Assembly: GCF_016599715.1 (NCBI RefSeq)
Contig: NZ_CP067019.1
Coordinates: 2,728,001 to 2,792,000, forward strand
Direction of reading: 5' to 3'
Source of the DNA: Acinetobacter sp. CS-2
Lineage (GTDB): Bacteria; Pseudomonadota; Gammaproteobacteria; Pseudomonadales; Moraxellaceae
Length of the DNA: 64,000 nt
In this document: positions 17,900 to 25,255 of the stretch, one piece after another
Layout of the letters: every line of letters starts with the position of its first letter
Numbering within the stretch: position 1 is the first letter of the stretch
Translations under genes and position numbers: made by a program
The notes under the pieces: model-generated
Told to the model about the DNA's origin: nothing
The model's input: the letters and a program-made list of their open reading frames with translations, nothing else
Database searches by the model: none

Positions 17900-18325
17900 T
17901 TATTTATCTTGCTGGGAAGCTAAATATTTTTGTTTGACCTCATCCGGAATCTGACGCTTGGCCCCTTTTACATCCACAGCGACAAAAGTAAATACGCCTT
18001 CGGTTACACGAGTAGGTTCACGGGAACTGTCATGACTGTCCCATACTTCAATTTGCATTTGAATTGAGGTATTACCCACTTTTAAAATTTTGGTATAACA
18101 GCTAATCACATCACCGACTTTGACTGGAACCAAAAAAGTCATCTGATTAATTGAAATGGTTGCACAGCGTCCTTTACTAAAACGCTCTGCATGAATTGCA
18201 CCTGCCAAGTCCATTTGTGAAACGATCCACCCACCAAAGACATCACCACTCCAGTTGGTATCTGCCGGCATTGCAATTGTTTGAAGGGAAAGCGTTCCTT
18301 CCGGTTTTACATGAGTATCTGACAC
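17900..18325 (-). CDS. yciA: Acyl-CoA thioesterase YciA
   Basis: This hotdog acyl-CoA thioesterase has AMPADTNWSGDVFGGWIVSQMD, where the family's catalytic aspartate and the GG helix entry are conserved. I set the start at GTG 18325, giving MSDTHVKPEGTLSLQTIAMP, which aligns with the E. coli YciA start and has the ribosome site GGGAG five bases upstream; an ATG 21 bp earlier lies inside trxC and is less likely. With this start it begins one base after the trxC stop, so the genes are translationally coupled. It hydrolyses short and long acyl-CoAs by family. Confidence 0.92.
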   Translation of the reverse strand: MSDTHVKPEGTLSLQTIAMPADTNWSGDVFGGWIVSQMDLAGAIHAERFSKGRCATISINQMTFLVPVKVGDVISCYTKILKVGNTSIQMQIEVWDSHDSSREPTRVTEGVFTFVAVDVKGAKRQIPDEVKQKYLASQQDK

Positions 18326-18326
18326 G

Positions 18327-18764
18327 TTAACTCCCAGTATTGGCATTTAAATGTTGATCCAGCCACTGTTGTAGCTCTGTAGATCGTAGCGCGCCGCTTA
18401 TTCTACCAATTTCATTAGTTTTATTCATCAAAACCAATGTAGGAATACTACGCACATTAAATGCACCACTGAGTCGAGGTGATTCTTCAGTATTAATTTT
18501 AGCAAAAATCACTCGCGGATTTTGTTTTGCCACCTGTTCAAAATGAGGTGCCATCATCTTGCAAGGACCACACCATTCCGCCCACAAGTCAATCAGCACA
18601 GGTAGTTCACTATGGGTAATAAAGTTGCTGAAATTGTGCTCATTCAACTCTATTGGAGCCAGAGGAATAAGCGCATGTTGACACTGACCACAGATTGGAT
18701 GTGCTTCCAGTTTATCTTCTGGTACTCGGTTTCTGGCACCACATGCAGGACATACAATAATCAT
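18327..18764 (-). CDS. trxC: Thioredoxin 2 (TrxC)
   Basis: This 145-aa protein has the N-terminal zinc-binding extension typical of TrxC, with CPACG at residues 5-9 and CGQCQ at about 25-29. The thioredoxin domain has the redox motif WAEWCGPCK and the cis-proline in IPTLVLM. It reduces protein disulfides in the cytosol and is often tied to oxidative stress. Its ATG abuts the stop of the upstream hydrolase gene (TAAATG) and its own stop is one base from yciA, making a tight three-gene operon. Confidence 0.95.
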   Translation of the reverse strand: MIIVCPACGARNRVPEDKLEAHPICGQCQHALIPLAPIELNEHNFSNFITHSELPVLIDLWAEWCGPCKMMAPHFEQVAKQNPRVIFAKINTEESPRLSGAFNVRSIPTLVLMNKTNEIGRISGALRSTELQQWLDQHLNANTGS

Positions 18765-19661
18765 TTAGCTCACTCCAATATGTTGGTGTAAAAATTCTAA
18801 TTGAGTTGATATGGCTTTTTCAAACCATTGACCATGATAGATATCAAAGTGTTGCATATCCCATTCATGGTATTGTACATAAGGTGCGATATTGGTCGCT
18901 GTTTCACGGCTAGATTCAATTGGAATCAGGCTATCCTGTTTAGAGGCAATAAATAAAACGGGTACACTGATTTTACGCACATACTGAATAGGACGATAAC
19001 GGATCAGGTTGAAAAAGACTCGGGCAGGAATCTCGCCACTCCAATAATAATCTGGATGAACAATAGATAGATATCCCTCATAACTATCTGCTGTAGGCAT
19101 AAAGCATAAACCTTTTTTACTCACAACAGGCAATGTTTTCGGAGACATACCCACTTTCGCCCCCATATAGTCCTGGCTGGATATTTTCAGGGCTGTCGGC
19201 AATTGTTGTAACGGATAAAGCTTGGCACTTTCTGTACCATCGACAAATGGCACTTGCACCATTATTGCCTGAACATTTTTTAATTGTGCCGCCAAATCTA
19301 GAACATAACCACCACTTAAAGATGTTCCCCAAAGTACAATGCGCCTGGAATCAATCGATTTTCGCTCTATCACATGGGCAATCATGGTGCGCCAATCTTC
19401 TAACTGGGATTGAATCGAGACCAGCTCACGTGGACGGCCGGTGCTTCCGCCCCAATAACGATAATCAAACATTACTACGGCATAACCAGCTTCGGCAAAA
19501 CGCTTGGCATATTGCACCAGTTTAAATTGACGTAAAGCAGCCAAACCATGCGCCATAATGATGACAGCAGGTTTATGTTCAGTTTTGGGACGATAAAAAT
19601 CCGCAGCAATGACCTCGTGCCCACTATTTACATAGAGTGGTTCAACCGTATAGGAATGCAT
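18765..19661 (-). CDS. Alpha/beta hydrolase
   Basis: This 298-aa protein has the alpha/beta hydrolase fold. The oxyanion-hole region MAHGLAALRQ is near residue 36, the nucleophile elbow is GTSLSGG (serine at about 117), an acid is likely in FIASKQDSLI, and a late histidine lies in MQHFDIYHG. There is no signal peptide, so it should act in the cytosol. The FDYRYWGGSTGRPREL segment is typical of dienelactone-hydrolase-like and peptidase S15-like esterases. The substrate is unknown. It heads the hydrolase-trxC-yciA operon. Confidence 0.85.
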   Translation of the reverse strand: MHSYTVEPLYVNSGHEVIAADFYRPKTEHKPAVIIMAHGLAALRQFKLVQYAKRFAEAGYAVVMFDYRYWGGSTGRPRELVSIQSQLEDWRTMIAHVIERKSIDSRRIVLWGTSLSGGYVLDLAAQLKNVQAIMVQVPFVDGTESAKLYPLQQLPTALKISSQDYMGAKVGMSPKTLPVVSKKGLCFMPTADSYEGYLSIVHPDYYWSGEIPARVFFNLIRYRPIQYVRKISVPVLFIASKQDSLIPIESSRETATNIAPYVQYHEWDMQHFDIYHGQWFEKAISTQLEFLHQHIGVS

Positions 19662-19786
19662 ACGCGCTCCGGTGCGTTATTTTATGATTGTAATCGCTTA
19701 TAAAAATTTCAACAGATTAAGCTCTAGTTTCAGCTTAATGCTATCATAATAGCATATATCTATTGAGCACATTATGGAGTGAAAAA

Positions 19787-20122
19787 ATGAGCGAAAATGT
19801 CGGCTTTGCGGGTCAAATTAGCCCAGAACAGGTAACGCAAATTGTTGAAAAAGGGTTTAAATCAATTATCAACAATCGCCCAGATATGGAAGGTGGTCCA
19901 GAACAACCTACTAGCGCGCAAATTGAAGAAGCTGCACGCAATGCAGGTTTAGACTACGTGTTCCAACCCGTAGTTGCAGGTCAGATTACTGAAGTTGATG
20001 TGCGTACATTTGCCAATCACTTTAATGAGCTGCCAAAACCGGTATTGATGTTCTGCCGTACTGGCAATCGCTCAAATAACTTATACCAGCTGGCAAAACA
20101 GATGGATTTATTGGATGATTAA
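19787..20122 (+). CDS. TIGR01244/DUF442 family sulfurtransferase-phosphatase-like protein
   Basis: This 111-aa protein starts MSENVGFAGQISPEQV with the ribosome site GGAG seven bases upstream, which favours 19787 over a TTG further 5'. It has IINNRPDMEGGPEQP and the loop MFCRTGNRSNNL, a CX5R-type active site like that of dual-specificity phosphatases and of the Blh domain fused to sulfide dioxygenases. Members are named sulfur transferases in TIGR01244, though the reaction is not firmly shown. It diverges from the hydrolase operon. Confidence 0.85.
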   Translation: MSENVGFAGQISPEQVTQIVEKGFKSIINNRPDMEGGPEQPTSAQIEEAARNAGLDYVFQPVVAGQITEVDVRTFANHFNELPKPVLMFCRTGNRSNNLYQLAKQMDLLDD

Positions 20123-20150
20123 ACACGTTGTCAGGCGTGCTTTTTTAGTT

Positions 20151-20240
20151 TCATTTTGACCTTTAATACCGAGTTGTTTGTATAACCTATTGATTCAATA
20201 TGTAATTTAAGCTTTTCTGTCCGTATTAAAGGTCAAATGA
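20151..20240. repeat. 90-bp element bounded by a near-perfect inverted repeat
   Basis: The left arm, TCATTTTGACCTTTAATACC, is matched inverted by the right arm at 20221-20240, differing by one extra T and the last two bases. About 50 bases lie between. No ORF is present. It could be a miniature inverted-repeat element or a long RNA hairpin after the preceding gene. Confidence 0.55.
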
Positions 20241-20526
20241 CAACCGATAAATTTAAATTATTTTAAAATTTTAAGTCTACCATCACTTACCTCGTTCTAA
20301 TTAGTGACGAGGCTATTTGGCTTAATTCAATCCACTCAGACATATTGCTGAACAATTGCTTATATAAATTTTATTTCCCCACATTACCAATAGTAAAATT
20401 TTTAAAACACACATCGTTAAATTTGTAAAATATGATGATGAATTTATAAAACTTATATTAGTGACAGGTCGAAGTAGCTCTGCTCTTCCCTATTATTTAA
20501 TAAAGTAAAAATTAGGATTATGTTTA

Positions 20527-20631
20527 ATGAATAAAATTATTGTTCTACTGCTTATTTCCTGTGTCATTGTCGAATGTAGCTCAATGAATGTTAGACCGAC
20601 TGCAGGTGTGAGTGTCGGAACTTCTCTATAA
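20527..20631 (+). CDS. Small lipoprotein-like peptide (34 aa)
   Basis: An ATG with AGGA about ten bases upstream opens a 34-residue peptide: an N-terminal Lys, a hydrophobic run, and the lipobox L-I-S-C at residues 9-12. A second cysteine follows at 17, then a short tail ending PTAGVSVGTSL. The arrangement is that of very small bacterial lipoproteins. A terminator hairpin follows 18 bases later, which supports a real transcription unit. Its function is unknown. The gene ends before the IS5 insertion and is therefore intact. Confidence 0.5.
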   Translation: MNKIIVLLLISCVIVECSSMNVRPTAGVSVGTSL

Positions 20632-20648
20632 CTCGACTCGTAAAAATC

Positions 20649-20675
20649 AATGGTGCTCTTTGCGCCATTTTTTAT
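20649..20675 (+). terminator. Terminator after the 34-aa gene
   Basis: ATGGTGC / GCGCCAT with one G-T pair and a TCTTT loop region, followed by TTTTTTAT. Confidence 0.7.
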
Positions 20676-20695
20676 ATGTGATAATCTCTAAGAAC

Positions 20696-21226
20696 CTATC
20701 CAGAATATTTTCTATGCAAAAGTAGCCTTAAAAAGGCTAAATTAATGAACTGAAGGCTCGTATTTAGGTGCTTTTCACAGTTTTTCCAGAGCCTTCTGCA
20801 TTTTTCTAACCAAGCAAATGATCTTTCCACAACCCAGCGTTGTGGAATGACTGCAAATTTATGTAATTCACTTCGTTTAGCAACTTCAACTCGGGCTCTG
20901 ATTAAATTCTTAACAGCCAAATAAAAGGGTTCGCCTGTATAACCACCATCAACAAGTACAACCTCTACATTTTGTAAGGTATCTCTATGTATAGTTATGG
21001 CATCTAATGCACCTTGGCGATCCGTTTTATCTGCTGTCGTAACCAATATTCCATGCGGGAGACCTTGAGTATCAACAATAATATGTCTTTTAATGCCTGA
21101 AACTTTTTTACCAGCGTCATAGCCTTTATCACGTGCAGTATCTGTGTTTTTTACACTTTGTGAATCAATGATGATAAAGCTCGTTTGTTCTTTCCGTCCA
21201 TTGCTGATACGGGCCTCGCCAACCAC
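20696..21226 (-). CDS. IS5-family transposase, C-terminal frame (OrfB)
   Basis: This frame carries the DDE catalytic part. The first aspartate is in FIIIDSQSVKNTD, then comes the family stretch KGYDAGKKVSGIKRHI. The second aspartate is in VVLVDGGYTGEPF, and the glutamate region is RWVVERSFAWLEKCRRLWKN. The upstream homology (VGEAR) begins right after the A7 run, so the product is made by frameshifting from the N-terminal frame rather than from its own start. Confidence 0.88.
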   Translation of the reverse strand: MVGEARISNGRKEQTSFIIIDSQSVKNTDTARDKGYDAGKKVSGIKRHIIVDTQGLPHGILVTTADKTDRQGALDAITIHRDTLQNVEVVLVDGGYTGEPFYLAVKNLIRARVEVAKRSELHKFAVIPQRWVVERSFAWLEKCRRLWKNCEKHLNTSLQFINLAFLRLLLHRKYSG

Positions 21227-21497
21227 ATTTTTTTAAAGCTTGCTCAAGTATGCTAGGTTCAGTTTCTGATGGTTTTTTATTCCAAATCGAGAAGTAATAA
21301 TGCACAGTGCTTTTAGCTGGGAAGTCTCGAGGAAGCATACTCCATTGGCATCCACTTTTTAAAATATAGAGTAAGGCGCAAAATATTTCATAGACATCAA
21401 CGACTCTTGGACGTGTTTGTTTTCTTCCGCTCAATAGTAACGGTTCAATTTCTTTAAAGGCTTCTCGACTAATGTCGCTGGGATATGGTTTTCTCAT
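21165..21497 (-). CDS. IS5-family transposase, N-terminal frame (OrfA)
   Basis: This frame encodes the DNA-binding N-terminus (MRKPYPSDISREAFKEIEPL and GCQWSMLPRDFP). It ends in family-like sequence QALKK at a run of seven A (about 21226-21233), beyond which homology continues in the other frame. Joining needs a net +1 (or -2) change, which slippage on the A run could supply. Without the shift the protein stops at 110 aa. Confidence 0.85.
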   Translation of the reverse strand: MRKPYPSDISREAFKEIEPLLLSGRKQTRPRVVDVYEIFCALLYILKSGCQWSMLPRDFPAKSTVHYYFSIWNKKPSETEPSILEQALKKCGWRGPYQQWTERTNELYHH

Positions 21498-21611
21498 TGA
21501 ATAATTTTAACAAATTCTTTTTTTAAGTGCTAAAAAAGAATGAAATTAATACTGGATAGGCTCTAAAAATTATAAATTTAGTTTTTTCATATAATTATTT
21601 TCGGGGTAAAC

Positions 21612-22802
21612 ATGAAATTCATTAAAACAACTTTAACAATAGCTTTGACAGGCCTATTAGTTGCTTGTGGTGGTGGCGGAAGTGAGGGTTATTATTCGAA
21701 CAACTCTAACACCATAGAAAATAATCCAGGTGGTACTCCCTCGACAGATATAGAAGCAGCTCAAGCGCAGCTTGATATCTTAAAACGTGAAGGACAATTT
21801 TTATTTGGTAATTATGACCCCAATGATGCTACTACTGCAAAAGGTTATATAGATCATGCATTAGACACTTTTGCGCAAGGCCCTATTCAACTTAGCTTAG
21901 ATATTCGTAAAATTGATTTAACTGCCTTTAAAGCAACAAACTATCGCGATAAATGTTTCCCTTTAAGCAAAACAGATTATCGCGCCTGCTATGTATTTGT
22001 TGGGGAAGACATTAAAAAAGTTCTTTCTGGTTATTCTGAATGGGATTTTGATATTACTGCTGAAGATTTAAAAAACATTAAACTTCAAAATGATCAAATA
22101 ACCCCTAATTTAGAAGCATATCAATCAAATACACGAATTTATGTATTTGAAAATGAAAATGGTGATAAAAATTTTAATGATGTCACGATAACGGGTGCCT
22201 TTGCTTATCCATTCCAACAATCTTGGGGTATTCAACAAAGTCTGCAAAAACGTTTTGTACTTATTAATAGTGCCACCAGTGACTATAAAATTACCACTAC
22301 AGCTACTGTAAAAGATCCAGAAACTGGGAATGATGTAGAACGTGAAATCACAACAGGTGCTATCAGCATTTATAAAGACCTTACATCTAGAGATGGTAGT
22401 CTTTATAATATTCAAGCTGGTTCGGGATTTAATGTACTGATTAATGACAACCCGAACATTCCATTTGCGGAGCCAATTTCATTTATTCTAAACTCCGTAC
22501 CAGGGACATCTGCATCAGCAAGCTTTAGAATCAAAGCATCTGGTGAACAGGAACTATTTTTACCAAGTATTACAACTATTGATGGTACTCGTGTAGAAAA
22601 TGAATCACCTGATCAAAATAATCAGACCTTTACGGGCAATGTTTCATTAAGTGGCAATAATATTTTTAAATTTAAGCAGCAATTAAGTGGAACTTTAAAT
22701 TTTAAACATATAATTAATGGAATTACGTTTAAAGGCACATCAATAAATAATAATGGTACAGTGAATACCAGTTTAAGCCTCCCAACTGGTGTAACATTTT
22801 AA
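21612..22802 (+). CDS. Predicted outer-membrane lipoprotein (396 aa)
   Basis: A lipoprotein signal peptide ends in LLVAC with the lipid-attached cysteine at 19, followed by a glycine/serine-rich spacer. The rest is mostly beta-rich and Asn/Thr-rich, with no domain I can name. The C-terminal third (about 290-396) contains repeated strands of amyloid-like composition (FTGNVSLSGNNIFKFK). The start is preceded by CGGGG, a usable ribosome site. The gene has its own terminator. A surface or adhesive role is possible but unproved. The IS5 element lies just upstream and may have changed its promoter. Confidence 0.7.
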   Translation: MKFIKTTLTIALTGLLVACGGGGSEGYYSNNSNTIENNPGGTPSTDIEAAQAQLDILKREGQFLFGNYDPNDATTAKGYIDHALDTFAQGPIQLSLDIRKIDLTAFKATNYRDKCFPLSKTDYRACYVFVGEDIKKVLSGYSEWDFDITAEDLKNIKLQNDQITPNLEAYQSNTRIYVFENENGDKNFNDVTITGAFAYPFQQSWGIQQSLQKRFVLINSATSDYKITTTATVKDPETGNDVEREITTGAISIYKDLTSRDGSLYNIQAGSGFNVLINDNPNIPFAEPISFILNSVPGTSASASFRIKASGEQELFLPSITTIDGTRVENESPDQNNQTFTGNVSLSGNNIFKFKQQLSGTLNFKHIINGITFKGTSINNNGTVNTSLSLPTGVTF

Positions 22803-22816
22803 ATGTAAATAATTGC

Positions 22817-22847
22817 AATAAAACCCTCTTTTTAGAGGGTTTTTTTA
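22817..22847 (+). terminator. Terminator of the 396-aa lipoprotein gene
   Basis: AAACCCTC / GAGGGTTT stem followed by TTTTTAT. Confidence 0.88.
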
Positions 22848-22882
22848 TATAGTCAATTTACGCTATTTTAAAAGTTGATATT

Positions 22883-24262
22883 ATGTACGACATTATTATT
22901 ATCGGTGCAGGCACAGCCGGAATTGCTGCTTATAAAGAAGCCATTAAACACACCCAGAACATTCTTATTATTAATAATGGAGCATGGGATACAACCTGTG
23001 CACGTGTCGGCTGTATGCCAAGTAAAGTTCTTATTTCTGCTGCTAACCGTATGCATGATATCCAAACTGCGGAGAAAGTAGGTCTATCTATTACATCAAA
23101 AATTGATACATCTCAAGTCATGCAACATGTTCGAATGCTTAGAGATCATTTTACAAATGCGATACTCAAAGATGTAAATAGCTGGACAGCAAAACATAAA
23201 ATATCAGGACAGGCACAGTTCATTAATCAAAATACAATTACTGTGAATGGTCAGAAATATCAGGCTAAAAGTTTTATTATCTCTGTAGGTTCTACTCCAA
23301 CCTTTGATCCTCAATGGAAAGAACAGCTCGGTGAACGACTCATCACTTCGGATCAGATTTTTGAATTAGAAAAATTACCTCAGTCATTGGCCGTGATCGG
23401 TAGTGGAGTCATCGCTATCGAACTTGCACAAGCCATGCAAAGATTAGGGGTCAAGACCACTGTTTTTGCACGTAGCCGTAAAGTTGGCTCCCTAAGTAGC
23501 CCAGCTTTGCAGAAATTAGCACAAGATGAAATCAGTAAAAATTTAAATATTAAATTCGAAACATTACCGACTACAGTTCAGCTTAATACGCAAGGAGTTA
23601 CAATTAACTTCAATGAAAATAATCAAGCTCAACAACTTGATGTGGAATATTTCCTTGTTGCAACAGGCCGAAGAAGTTATTTAGATACTCTCCTATTAAA
23701 TAATATCGATCACTCATATACCGATCTTAGAAAACTTCCTGTCAACGATAAAACCAAACAGCTTGGTGATTATCCCATTTTCATTGTCGGTGATGCACAT
23801 AGCAACACCCCTATTCAACATGAAGCAGCACATGAGGGACGTCAAGCTGTACATAACTGTTTAAACTATCCTGAAATTAGAAACTTAAAGACACTTACAC
23901 CTTTAGCAATCGTATTTAGCGCTCCAGAAATGGCAACCGTAGGACAAAGTTTCAAACAACTCAGCGATGCAAAAATTGAATTTATTACAGGTATGGTTTC
24001 TTATGAAAAACAAGGCCGTGCTTTAGCACTCGCTAAAAACAGTGGTGCGATCGAAGTGTATATTCATCAATCTTCACGCAAGATATTAGGGGCAGAATTA
24101 TTTGTAGAAGCTGCAGAACATATAGCTCATTTACTGGCATGGATGATTTCTGAGAATTTAACTGTGGATGAAATTTTAGATAAGCCATTCTATCATCCAA
24201 CTATAGAAGAAGGACTAAGAAGCGCTTTAAAACATGCTCGAAGACGATTAAGGCGATTATAA
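22883..24262 (+). CDS. Dihydrolipoamide dehydrogenase-like flavoprotein
   Basis: This 459-aa pyridine-nucleotide disulfide oxidoreductase has an FAD fold (IIIGAGTAGIAAYKEA), the redox-active pair C39/C44 in TTCARVGCMPSK, an NAD-binding fold (AVIGSGVIAIELAQAM) and a C-terminal dimerisation domain ending in the catalytic HPTIEEGLRSAL. It resembles stand-alone Lpd homologues rather than the complex-bound enzyme, because no 2-oxoacid dehydrogenase genes lie nearby. The substrate may be lipoamide or another disulfide. A hairpin and an IS66 insertion follow. Confidence 0.85.
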   Translation: MYDIIIIGAGTAGIAAYKEAIKHTQNILIINNGAWDTTCARVGCMPSKVLISAANRMHDIQTAEKVGLSITSKIDTSQVMQHVRMLRDHFTNAILKDVNSWTAKHKISGQAQFINQNTITVNGQKYQAKSFIISVGSTPTFDPQWKEQLGERLITSDQIFELEKLPQSLAVIGSGVIAIELAQAMQRLGVKTTVFARSRKVGSLSSPALQKLAQDEISKNLNIKFETLPTTVQLNTQGVTINFNENNQAQQLDVEYFLVATGRRSYLDTLLLNNIDHSYTDLRKLPVNDKTKQLGDYPIFIVGDAHSNTPIQHEAAHEGRQAVHNCLNYPEIRNLKTLTPLAIVFSAPEMATVGQSFKQLSDAKIEFITGMVSYEKQGRALALAKNSGAIEVYIHQSSRKILGAELFVEAAEHIAHLLAWMISENLTVDEILDKPFYHPTIEEGLRSALKHARRRLRRL

Positions 24263-24333
24263 AAGTTTAATATTCAGTAAATACCTTTAATAATTTTTTG
24301 ATAAGACTATCAATCGATCCTGCTTACAATTCA

Positions 24334-24360
24334 CTGCAAAAAGCTTTAGGCTTTTTGCAG
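24334..24360. terminator. Hairpin after the Lpd-like gene
   Basis: CTGCAAAAAGC and GCTTTTTGCAG form a long perfect stem with a short loop. The stem itself contains the A/T tracts, so it could act in both directions. Confidence 0.6.
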
Positions 24361-24465
24361 CATTAATATTACCTAAATCGTAAGCATCCGGCTAACACAG
24401 CCTTACCAAGCGATCCTATAAGCCTTAATTTAGTTCCCACCTAAAAACAAGTGGGGACTTAATCC

Positions 24466-24849
24466 ATGAACATGGATATATATTCAGCAACACCTCCTGT
24501 TGCTAAAAAACGCCGAAAATACAGCAAAGAATTCAAACTCAGTATTGTCAATGCCTGTAAAAATCCTAATACCTCGATCGCTTCGGTCGCACTGCAACAT
24601 AGTATTAATGCCAACCTTGTCAGTCGTTGGATCAGGATCTTCAGCCATCATGAGGGTGCCGTGCAGGATCCTACTCATGTGAATCCAGCATTTATTGCTT
24701 TGCCTTACACTGCTGCAATCAGCCAACCTATGGATGAGAGGATCACGTTGTGTATCACCGTGCCTCATACGAATAATGATATTCAGCTAAAATGGCAGAC
24801 ATCAGAAATACCTGCCTTGGCAGAATTACTCAAGGCACTTGCAACATGA
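24466..24849 (+). CDS. tnpA: IS66 accessory protein TnpA
   Basis: This 127-aa helix-turn-helix protein of the IS66 TnpA/IS3-Orf1-like group has KKRRKYSKEFKLSIVNAC and then SIASVALQHSINANLVSRWI as the DNA-binding part. It is needed with TnpB for IS66 transposition in studied members. Its stop overlaps the tnpB start as ATGA, so translation is coupled. Confidence 0.9.
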   Translation: MNMDIYSATPPVAKKRRKYSKEFKLSIVNACKNPNTSIASVALQHSINANLVSRWIRIFSHHEGAVQDPTHVNPAFIALPYTAAISQPMDERITLCITVPHTNNDIQLKWQTSEIPALAELLKALAT

Positions 24850-25181
24850 TCCGCATTGATGAAATCTGGTTGTCTACTCAGCCCATGGACATGCGTGCAG
24901 GTATGGATACGACCATGGCTCAGGTGGTGAGAGCCTTTGGCTACATCAAACCGCATTGTGCTTACCTGTTCTGTAATAAACGTGGCCATCGCATGAAAGT
25001 ACTGGTACATGATGGACTGGGCATCTGGCTGTGTGCCCGGCGGCTGGAACAGGGCAAATTTCACTGGGCTCAAGTTCACCAAGGTGAAACCGTGGCCCTC
25101 AGCCCGGAACAGTTACAGGCACTGATCCAAGGTTTGCCCTGGCAGCGCATTGGACGACAGCAGGTGGTGACGATGCTTTAA
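24846..25181 (+). CDS. tnpB: IS66 accessory protein TnpB
   Basis: This 111-aa protein of the IS66 Orf2 family has MIRIDEIWLSTQPMDMRAGM, the family opening, then YLFCNKRGHRMKVLVHDG and GIWLCARRLEQGKF. It starts in the ATGA overlap with tnpA. The molecular role is unknown but it is essential for IS66-type transposition in tested elements. Confidence 0.93.
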   Translation: MIRIDEIWLSTQPMDMRAGMDTTMAQVVRAFGYIKPHCAYLFCNKRGHRMKVLVHDGLGIWLCARRLEQGKFHWAQVHQGETVALSPEQLQALIQGLPWQRIGRQQVVTML

Positions 25182-25255
25182 ACCAGGCTGTTCCATTCTG
25201 CTATTCTCCAAACGTTCTATTTCATTCTTCTCATGACCTCAGGCATACTGCGGTC

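Larger units (their letters stand above)
20692..21563 (-). mobile_element. IS5-family insertion sequence with programmed-frameshift transposase
   Basis: The 872-bp element has terminal inverted repeats GAACCTATCCAG (left) and GAGCCTATCCAG (right, read inward), flanked by the 3-bp direct repeat TAA at 20689-20691 and 21564-21566. It carries two overlapping transposase frames. The intact ends, target duplication and frames suggest a recent, possibly active copy. It separates the small lipoprotein from the 396-aa lipoprotein. Confidence 0.92.
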
